Translations under genes and position numbers: made by a program
The notes under the pieces: model-generated
The model's input: only the letters and a program-made list of their open reading frames with translations
Databases searched by the model: none
What the model was told of the DNA's origin: nothing
From: Styela clava
Lineage: Eukaryota > Chordata > Ascidiacea > Stolidobranchia > Styelidae
DNA length: 64,000 bases
Assembly (NCBI RefSeq): GCF_964204865.1
Contig: NC_135258.1
Location: forward strand, 4,951,001-5,015,000
Direction: 5' to 3'
Shown: positions 55,315 through 64,000 of the stretch, piece after piece
Numbering within the stretch: the stretch's first letter is position 1
How the letters are laid out: every line of letters begins with the position of its first letter

Positions 55315-57520
55315 GTAAGTGTATTACAATATCGTAACTTACGCACCAGAATATAATTTCACATATTATTCCCTTGGGTTACTTTCACCAATAGAAAATT
55401 ACCTACCACCTCCTAAATTCATTCTAATACGTCAGCATTATGTTAGGACGGCCTATCGTGTTTCCCCGGAAATTAGACAGTCAGCGTCAGGCTAATAACC
55501 GTAAGTCATCTTTGGCGGTTTTAAGTTTTTTTTATGAAATAGTTATTTATGTAATGCTGCGCACCTGTCTGTTAACTCAGATTTTATCACAAGAATTCCG
55601 AAACCCATAAAAATGGAGATTTTGTGTGACAAGCACATTCTTGCAATTGTTTCGTCACAATGAATTGTCATTGTTTACCGGAGGACTACTGTGATGTCAC
55701 AAATGCAGATTCATGAGTGATCGAAACCTAAAGTGTAATTACTCGGCCAAGACACCGCCTGGCTATCGAGACCATACTGGCCAAACACCTGATCAAGGGC
55801 CAATCGCCAGATAAAGCAACTTTGCTTTGTATATTCGATAACCATGTGGCTACACTGGTACTATCGGATCCAGCAATTTTGACGCCGTTGGACAATAAAT
55901 GGTCGAGTTATTGCTGAAAAATCGGAAGTTAGGCACTTTTACGGTGCCTGCAGACCAGCACAATTTTCCCTTTCCAACTTTCAAATCCCAGTCACTTGTG
56001 TGCGCATGTTTGAAAGAGATTAAGCGATCCTGGAAAATCTTTACGCGACCGCATCCGGGGTCGCAACCCACAGTTTGGGAATCACTGATCTAATTTACTC
56101 GCCAATTTTAAAGGACCAACAAGCGAAGGCATAAGAATAAACACATTACAGTCAAAGCATCAAACAAATTTGGTTTACATGTATTAGATAGAAATTTATA
56201 TTCAATACTCAAGAACTATATATGATTCACCTTTGGAATTGCCTCACATGTTTGAGATGATGCAGTTTCACCAACTTTTGATCCAAAAATACACATTCAA
56301 GCTAATACATAGCTATTCCACAATACACATCTTTGTACAATCGTTCCGAACTTTGAAAGAACCATATCAGATAGAACCTTGTCGACAAAAATAAAGTGCT
56401 TGTACAAACATCTATTCAAATCAGTCGGGACGCGCACATCGCCATCGTATGGTGCTGTAGCCGTTATAGTAAAATAAGGTAAAATTATTACTTTCCTAAA
56501 GATTCCAATACTCAGATAATGTCACTTTGTGCCGATACATTCTCATATGCAGCTCGCACGAGCACACTGCGCCAACAAATTAAATGCTTATTGGCGACAA
56601 AAAATTGTAAAATAAGCTGATACTAAGCAAACGTTTGCTGATAATATAAAGAGCTTTCTACACTAAACGACCGTGAGCAATATAGGTAAATGAGAAAATT
56701 AATTGAGATATTCTATGCGTTACTTCATCAGTCAACCAGTAGTTTTACCAATCAAGCGTATCATAAAGCTTCCGACTCATGAGCTACTAAACAAAACGTG
56801 AATTAGAAAGGAATTGCACAAAGTGCCATCAAGCCATTATTATTATCTCAGTGTCTATTGAACCTTTTGGTTCAACAATGAAATACCAGTTACCTGAGAT
56901 CTAAATTCGATAAATTTAATTTGAATGTAATACCGTATTTATAGCAAATACACAAATTTATTGATATTGCTTTTAACAACGCTAAGAGTAGGAAGTAAAA
57001 CACTCAACTATTACGTTACATATTTATTGCTATAAACCGCGATTGCCAACCTATAAGTTATATCGTCAAGTTGTTTTGCATTAGTCTAACTTCTGAGGCA
57101 AATAGTGCATTACATTCGCTTATAGGCCGCTTTTGAAGATAGACAAATATCAGACGTTTCGTAAAACTTGAAAACTTCTATTTGTTGCTAAGTGATAATA
57201 ATATCGGAGGCGGCAATTCAACTGGTGAGTAATTGCTATCTATATTCACGTTTTTGCCTAAGAAAAGGAAGATTTTAATATTTATCCCGATGCAGAAGAT
57301 ATCGAAAACCAGAAGAGATTGATAACAGGGAGGCACGCCTTTGGTTCTCGGGCTGCCCCTACCCAGTAAATAACTGTGCTTTTTTCCCTTTTCCTCGAAA
57401 TAAGTATGTGATTCATTTTGCACGTTGATATATATACATTTTTATGGTTCAATTTCATTATTACCTACATTTTTCGGCTTGGTAGTATTATTAACTTATT
57501 TTATATCTTTCTATTAGTAG

Positions 57521-57922
57521 AAGAAAACGATAGACAACGAACGTTTGAGCTTGAAAAATTCAAGTTGGAGAACAAAAATAAGCTTGAAAAATTCAAGTTG
57601 GAGAACAAGTATAAGCTTGAAAAATTCAAGTGGAAGACAATCGCCACAAAGAAGCTAAAATCGAAAAGGCAATGAAAGGACAGATAGATGCATGGCAAGC
57701 CCATGTAAAACAGTGGTAAGTACTACATATATGCTGCGTTTTTTCCTGTCATATTTATTTTGATTCTAAAAATGGATTCTGAATATCAAATAGAACGTAT
57801 TCATTTTTTGCCGGTTCCTAACTAAATGATTGCATATTTATTTTTAGCTTGGATCGTGGACTTTCAAGTAACGAGGCGATAGAAAGTTCGAAGTATATTC
57901 TCGAAGCTGTTCCAAGAGTCCT
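57521..57922 (+). pseudogene. Coiled-coil exon pair, copy 4 (duplication unit 2)
   Basis: Exon A (57521-57715) has a third copy of the LEKFK word in place of the DEKVEDN start seen in copy 3, with a frame change, so it reads WKTIATKKLKSKRQ and stops. Exon B (57848-57922) is intact, and the Cys codon across the intron is TGC. A possible terminal exon lies downstream: after TTTTTTCAG at 59691-59699 the sequence reads KEITDEDETDA and a stop, but its link to this family is a guess. Confidence 0.5.
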
Positions 57923-58063
57923 GTAAGTGTATTACAATATCGTAACTTACGCACCAGAATATAATTTCACATATTATTCCCTTGGGTTACTTTCACCAAT
58001 AGAAAATTACCTACCACCTCCTAAATTCATTCTAATACGTCAGCATTATGTTAGGACGGCCTA

Positions 58064-59223
58064 TCGTGTTTCCCCGGAAATTAGACAGTCAGCGTCAGGC
58101 TAATAACCGTAAGTCATCTTTGGCGGTTTTAAGTTTTTTTTATGAAATAGTTATTTATGTAATGCTGCGCACCTGTCTGTTAACTCAGATTTTATCACAA
58201 GAATTCCGAAACCCATAAAAATGGAGATTTTGTGTGACAAGCACATTCTTGCAATTGTTTCGTCACAATGAATTGTCATTGTTTACCGGAGGACTACTGT
58301 GATGTCACAAATGCAAAATAATATCGGCGCGAAGTATTTTCGAGTTTTTGCATCTTAGATTCTAACTTAGCGCTTATAAACTGGAATTTAAACTACAGCT
58401 TAGAAAAGTTTGCCCTTGTGATATTCACTATCTGAGTCCAATTGACATTGGTTGGGTTTTATTTGAGGGTGCATTGCTGTTATATTTAATATATATATAT
58501 ATATGGAAAGTCCTAATTTTGATGAGTGTTCGGAGCGCATTATATTGATGAAATATATTGTTTTGAAACATAAAAAATAATGTTATTGAAACAGATATAC
58601 TATTTTGGGGATTAGACATTGCAGATACTGGGAATTACATACGTTTTTCAAATGTTTGGGTGGATATATTCAAGTTGCAAAATTGCGTATGTTCCCAAGT
58701 CACAGGCACATTTCTGCGTAAGTCACAGTGCGCCATTATGACGTCACATAACTATGTCATATAAATTAATTTAAATTTCAACTCTCAATCGCATAACAAT
58801 ATCATTAGGAAGTTTCTTACGTTTTTCTTAAAACTGCTAAAAATGACTTACGCAATTCGGTTATTAGCGTGACGCAGTGTCTTATTGTAATTTTCTTTCG
58901 AAAAATAACACTAGGGCTTTTTTGGGGGGATTTATTTTATTTTCATTTATCAAAATTATAATTGCAAAGCAGAGAAATACGAGATTTTCAAATATACAAA
59001 ATATGGAAACCGTTATCCATTTACTGATAAATGACACGTTTTTATTTAAAATAACTGCTAAATATAGATTCTAAATCATTTAAAAAAAGTAGAGAGGACT
59101 ACTTGATATCAACTAAGTCAAAAAAAAAAAATGCGCTATCGACTAGGTCTTATTTTAAGGGGAGGGCTTATCTTAAAATCATTTTTAAAGTTTAGGCTAG
59201 GTTCTATTTTCGGGGAAACACGG
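58064..59223. mobile_element. Tc1/mariner-like MITE, TA-flanked
   Basis: Ends TCGTGTTTCCCCG and, read inward from the right, CCGTGTTTCCCCG, flanked by TA (58062-58063; 59224-59225). The tip resembles a MITE type with GTTTCCCCGAAAATAAGACC seen in many animals. A truncated left portion (about 55455-55704) lies in duplication unit 1. It contains a TA microsatellite near 58488-58503 and no transposase. Confidence 0.65.
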
Positions 59224-59384
59224 TAATCATATGGCGGGACACGGCCTCTTGTCCGGTTACCAGCGCATATCGGGCATGGGAATAGTTATCAGTGATTTGT
59301 TTAAGATATACGAACTCGGTGACGGAGGAAGCAGTAACCCAACGCGGGATCCAGGCGTTCGAGCCGACGCAGCGTAACGAGAGG

Positions 59385-59520
59385 TGTGATTGCAAGTGTA
59401 TTCCTGAAGCATAGCACAATGTACCAACCGTCGAGACCTTCGGATTTTTCTAAATTTGTACTAGGTAGCAAATCTCGCAAATTGGCTCATTCATGGCCAA
59501 TACAATTATCTATCATTTAC
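59385..59520 (+). repeat. Dispersed repeat, inverted copy at 6238-6345
   Basis: AAATCTCGCAAATTGGCTCA and surrounding bases are shared, inverted, with 6270-6335. The encoded word SRKLAHSW is preserved in both copies, but the DNA is near identical, so this does not by itself indicate coding. Confidence 0.6.
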
Positions 59521-60935
59521 CAGATCAGGTCAAAAAAGAAAGCGATCTTTACAGAAAGGATGGCGGAAATGGCAAAATGTTTATAAATCCCCATACAACA
59601 GTATGGAGTATAGCAGTCACATAATCATACCCACGAGATAATAAACTGCGAAACAACTTCGAAACCTCGAAATATGTTGAAACTGTTTTCATTTTTTCAG
59701 TAAGGAGATAACCGACGAAGATGAAACCGATGCATAGGGAATGAGGGAAAATGGAAGGAAATGAAAATCGAAGATTTCAAAAGAACCATGCTACTAATTT
59801 GTGTCCTGCAACAATCTAATATTTTTCTAGTTTAACATTTCTTATGGTGACAATTCAAACTTGTAAAATCCGTTCAATAACTTTGATTGCGTTGTTAATG
59901 CAATAGCTGCACGCAAACATAGATTTACAGGGTGTTTATAAAGTCCTGTTTTAAGCAAATGGAAAGAATTTCGTTATGCTTCGTATGAACCTATAAGCAT
60001 ATAACGGGTTTTGAAGTAAAAAATTCTAAATAAACAAAAATAAACCTGGCTAACATATATAGATAACTGACTTCACAACAAAATTATGGCAAAACTTTAT
60101 GAACATTTGTATTTCTGTAAAAACTTGTTGTCCTGTTTTTTCGGACTAGCATATTTGGCTTCTCTTCTCTCAATTGGAAGACTCGCCCAACATTCCCTAT
60201 CATCATTTATATCCATTTTCTATCATTCTTATATTGTCGATATTTTTGAATACTCGATTATACATTATTAAAGGGTAAAACTTGTGCTCATATTGATGTG
60301 ACATTCAGATCAGTGGAGAATAAGGTTCCCTGATATAAGAATAGTATTTTCATATTGATCCTATGTGAGAGGAAAGCCGACAATAGATACAAAAAATGAT
60401 TTAGCCCGTACCATTGAAGTACGCATTCAATATGGCGCTGGGAACCACACAATATTATCAAAACTTCCTGTTCAATTCCAGCTATCGTTGAACTAAATTT
60501 CCGTTGTATTGTTCGTGACACCATGGTTTTGATGTATTGCATTTCCAAAACACATTCATGCTTAATAGAGATTATTTTCGTTTAAAAAATAATCGCGGAA
60601 GTTCACCCAATCATTTACTTTCTGTTCAAACAACGCAACCCAAATCTCACACCAAATATATCAGTAAGGTATTCTGATTATTATTTTAATCAAGGCCCTT
60701 ATTATATTTTCAAAAAAACTGACATATCAGAGGTAGAAATACATTGAAATACCACGATTCATGGACATAAAACACGTTGAATTTATCTCCTTTGAAAATA
60801 TGCAAGGTTTAATCTTCATCACGTGATTTGCATTTATTTACGCGGTTCGCTCTGAACTAGGCTTAATATTAGCTACCACTGATATCTAACGACATGTAAG
60901 AAACTACTATTATTCGGAAATACCGAAATTTTTCT

Positions 60936-61105
60936 GGTACTCCCGAAGTATGTGAACCAAGATGGCGAATATCGAAACATAGTTGTGTACCAGGTTAGAG
61001 TTGGGCCCAAATTTTGTTCTATTTTTTCCTTATATTAGTTCTATTACGAGTTCGGCGACTAGCCAAGTGACTCATGTAATATTTGTACCTGAAATTATGG
61101 CCTAC
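60936..61105 (+). repeat. Copy of the 217-bp MITE, right end missing
   Basis: It starts GGTACTCCCGAAGTATGTGA, continues with TTAGTTCTATTACGAGTTCG, and breaks off after GGCCTACCCTAGGG. Confidence 0.65.
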
Positions 61106-61392
61106 CCTAGGGTGATCTGGGAACTGCATTCCATCAGACGTTGAACAGCTAGTTGCCAATAAATAGAGGCAGGCGTTAAATCAAATGAATATAATGAATA
61201 ATTTTTATTTATTTTCCCGATAAATGAGCAATAATTGGTGCATTAGGGGTAAACCAGGTAATCTAAGTAAAGTGCTTGAGAGTTAAGAACCGCTGCCATA
61301 AAGTGATATAGTGGGAATCGGGTTAGATCCCCCCTTGTAATTCCCACACAAGGTAGAATTTCCACAAATATATTGTTCGCTTGTGTTTGATA

Positions 61393-62000
61393 CATGGGTT
61401 GGCCAATTACGGCCCGCGGGCCACCGAAGTGTTTCATCCGGCCCACTTGTGTCTGCTTAAATTACGACTATAGTTTTTATGGATATAAATTTTCGTTGAA
61501 AATATGGATGAAAATTACGTCATACTAAACCCGATTGTTACATTGTGCATATTATATAAACGTTGGCCTAGCTGCTGTAAATAAACTGTCTGAATTCATA
61601 GGTTTTCCTATGGAGCGAGCCTCCAGTCCAATAACTAAGTTCAATTTTGGTAACTGGCCCACTCGGAAAAGTAACTGCCAACCCCTGGAGGTCAGCCAAT
61701 GAAATTTGAAATCGGGGTACCAAATGACGTGGCGATATTTCTGACATACCACGAATATTCGGAAATGTAGAAAGAAGTTTGTCTGAGTATGGACGAAAAA
61801 TTGCATATTCACGTGTATTTTTAGCTCCCGTGCGTGTGATCATGCCTGATTCATTATTGAGTAATTACCATAAACACTATTTAAACTTTATTCCAACTTT
61901 TAGAATCCATGCTCTCAACGCATGATAGCTGTCAACAAAAAAAGTAAAATTACCACACAACTCACTGTTAACCATGTCTTTGTCACAGGTATTTCCAGGT
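61393..62000. mobile_element. hAT-type left terminus, degraded element
   Basis: CATGGGTTGGCCAATTACGG, then CCCGCGGGCC, then CATCCGGCCC: the terminal pattern of a common hAT group, also seen at 35696 and 62810. The right boundary is not located. A minus-strand frame at 61568-61843 (RFQISLADLQGLAVTF) is not assignable. Confidence 0.5.
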
Positions 62001-62809
62001 AATTGACACCAACACACTGTTCCGGGAAGCGCGAGATGGTCAAGCTGTTAAAGCGTTCGACTTAATATATATTATACTAAGCTTGTTCGGGTCTTTCGCT
62101 CCGAATAAGGTCCTGTACATGCGTCCACTGATATTTAGGGATATTTGAGGAATTACTATTATTTGCTAAATGTTTTCGGTTCAGCATTTCCGACCCAATT
62201 TATTACACCCTGGGTAAGGTGGGGCAGAGGCGTGTCAAACTTTTCTGCTATCCGGGGCACGTTTCTGATAATGGTGCCGATTATATACAAATTCAAGATT
62301 AATTTATGAGATAAACAAATTATAGATGTTGTTGTACATGAGAATAAAATAATGAAAGGTCAAGTAAAAGTGAAATATTCGTATTAATATTAATTGAATC
62401 AATAAATCATCAAACTCAATCATATACCGCGCTGCCCGGGTGGCCTGGTGAGGGCATGAAAATTGAAATTGGCAAAGGTAATCTGCAATACCAACACATT
62501 TCAGTATATTCAAGGCTATGGCGCCTCGTATCAGCGGTTGCTTGTAAATTACCTTGTTCGGAAGGAGAGGCGTGAATGATCGCCGTATAAAATTGGATAA
62601 TCTGACTAGAAGTCAATCGACTCAATGAATTGATTGAAAACTACCGTCAGTTTTATCCCGATTCCCATTTGTTACGACTTAAAATGATTATAGGCATGGC
62701 TGCCATACCGTCCTCATTTCTAAGATTTTTTTTTCATTTTGAAAGTCTTTGTCTTACAAAATATTTTTATGCTTATTTCTAAGAAACGTCTACTCCTGAG
62801 CTACTAGGC

Positions 62810-63000
62810 CAGGGGTCGGCAACCTACGGCCCGCGGAGTAATATAATCCGGCCCGCGACGCTTCACTGAATTATAGTAACAAAACAGCTGTTTTGACGAT
62901 TATATTCTTTACGTAACAGAATTTATTGTGAGACACGTGTAGACTAAATTATATTATAATCTAATAGGTTTAAAATGCACAAATACTCATTTAATGAGTC
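62810..63000. mobile_element. hAT-type left terminus inside an older repeat
   Basis: CAGGGGTCGGCAACCTACGG starts at 62810 and interrupts the repeat shared with 17055-17175. No right end with a matching CTACTAGG duplication is visible before the window ends. Confidence 0.55.
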
Positions 63001-63027
63001 TATAATTTAATTATAATTAGACAAGCG

Positions 63028-63490
63028 AGCAATGCTCAAATATATGGACACGCAGAACAACTCCCCAAAAACATATGCGGTGACTCACCAGTACCTGTAT
63101 AAACAAAGCACCACATCACAGCAATCAAACAGACAAAAACACGGTGGTCGCAAATTGGTTGACAAAGATATTATCGACGTATTGAAAATGCGCACCCCCC
63201 CCCCTGCATATGCGTACGCAGAACGTTCAGTGACGTCATGGCAAACAAAAAAAATCTCAAAGAGCTAAAAGAAATATTTGAAATAAATAAAAGTATTAGC
63301 CTTCTGGAAAAAAATTTCATCTTTAAACACTAAAAATTTCAAAGCAATTGGGAAGCGGTTTTTGAATATTTTCACTAGGTGTCCAAAAAGTGTCAAAGAA
63401 CAACAAAAACAACACAGAAGAGCAATGCTTAAATATATGAACACGCAGAACAATTCTCCAAAAATCATATGCGGTGACTTACCACAATAG
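63028..63490. repeat. Direct repeats, about 70 bp each, 392 bp apart
   Basis: Copies at 63028-63095 and 63420-63487 share GAGCAATGCT, AAATATATG, ACACGCAGAACAA and CATATGCGGTGACT. The word TGCTCAAATATAT with GACAC also lies in both inverted arms around BEL element 1. Confidence 0.75.
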
Positions 63491-63587
63491 GCATATATAC
63501 AATGAGTGGAAACTTTCAAATATTTGCTCATTAATCCATTGTGCCCTGCAGCTAAATGGTTCGTTGCATATGGAGAAAGCGGTGACC

Positions 63588-63775
63588 GTACCTTTGAACC
63601 CACGTACATTTGAACCCATGTCTATATCCGCGGGTTCAATCAATATGCGGGTGCTGAAACCCACGGGTTAGGGTTAGTATGGGTTCAACTATCCGTACAA
63701 CAAAAAAATTTCCATAGGTGCAATAGTATGCAGGTGCAATTGTCATGGGTTCAAATGTACGTGGGTTCAAATGTA
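63588..63775. repeat. Inverted repeat, about 28-bp arms, G/C-tract rich
   Basis: TTTGAACCCACGTACATTTG followed by AACCCATG at the left is mirrored by CATGGGTTCAAATGTACG and onward at 63743-63770. The loop contains GGGTTAGGGTTAG (63664-63676), two telomere-type units, and several GGGTTC words. Probably a small MITE or a hairpin repeat. Confidence 0.7.
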
Positions 63776-64000
63776 ATGGAACCGGAGAAAGCATATCGCT
63801 CGCTGCAAAAATCCCTTGCTTCGGCAAAAATCCCTTGCGAAATTGGCCGTATTGAGGCTTTTAATTTTTCGATTCGTGTTCGGTTTTGGGTTTCGAAGTA
63901 TAGTACGTTGAAAGCATACTAACTATAAGCATATGCTTATTGGGAATGCATATCTATTAGCTATAGCACAGAATCTGAAGTCAAGTGCGGTTATTTCTGA

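Larger units (their letters stand above)
51715..58315. repeat. Tandem duplication with endpoints inside two transposons
   Basis: Unit 1 runs 51715-55704 and unit 2 55705-58312. Unit 2 begins inside the hAT element (copying 51715-52275), passes to sequence matching 53650-55704, and ends inside a mariner-like MITE. Over the first about 550 bp the copies differ at roughly a dozen positions. Unit 1 has about 1.37 kb (52276-53648) with no counterpart in unit 2. GCA is shared at the left endpoint (51715-51717), the junction (55705-55707) and the right endpoint (58313-58315). Confidence 0.9.

Noticed and set aside
61568..61843. Minus-strand frame as a hAT transposase fragment
   Set aside because: It lies next to a hAT tip, but none of the hAT motifs (DETTD-like, dimerisation motif) is visible.
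1..64000. CRISPR arrays, bacterial operons, tRNA or rRNA genes
   Set aside because: The genes have spliceosomal introns and animal-type transposons. No regularly spaced repeats, and no tRNA or rRNA sequence could be recognised by eye.

Overview
This is a window of animal nuclear DNA, AT-rich and intron-containing. The lineage is most likely an invertebrate, but I cannot resolve it further from sequence alone. One conserved host gene is clearly recognisable: the 5' half of an ILVBL-like (acetolactate synthase-like / 2-hydroxyacyl-CoA lyase family) gene on the minus strand. Six exons lie between 5669 and 355, and the gene runs off the left edge. Nearly everything else is transposable elements at different stages of decay, plus a small repeated family of coiled-coil exons that I cannot name.

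Layout. 1-5.7 kb: ILVBL-like gene with small repeats in its introns. 6.5-6.9 kb: a minus-strand copy of the coiled-coil exon pair. 7.0-11.9 kb: a LINE (CR1/L2-like) with one in-frame stop in each ORF. 11.95-13.1 kb: a palindrome whose right arm runs into another coiled-coil exon copy. 14-16.9 kb: an inverted-repeat element. 17.8-18.0 kb: a MITE with copies elsewhere. 19.3-21.4 kb: a decayed ZMYM-like hAT transposase gene. 25.0-32.9 kb: a BEL/Pao retroelement lacking its reverse transcriptase, bracketed by long inverted arms. 34.5-36.7 kb: coiled-coil/acidic exon remnants, one split by a hAT MITE.

37.7-51.0 kb: the centrepiece is a two-gene PIF/Harbinger DNA transposon with matching terminal repeats and a CAT target duplication. 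Its five-exon transposase (plus strand) has an unbroken reading frame in the recognised exons. Its five-exon Myb/SANT-like protein gene (minus strand) also splices into an unbroken frame. The last intron of the Myb gene contains a 7,344-bp BEL/Pao retrotransposon with 814-bp LTRs that differ at one base and an ACAGA target duplication. That BEL element is very young, yet its integrase has lost the region that should carry the third catalytic residue.

51-59.2 kb: a hAT MITE with perfect 8-bp target duplications starts 13 bp beyond the right tip of the Harbinger element. A tandem duplication follows. Its endpoints lie inside two different transposons, with 3-bp microhomology, and it doubled the coiled-coil exon pair; each copy has since acquired a different lesion. 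59-64 kb: further transposon termini, short repeats and hairpins, with no recognisable gene.
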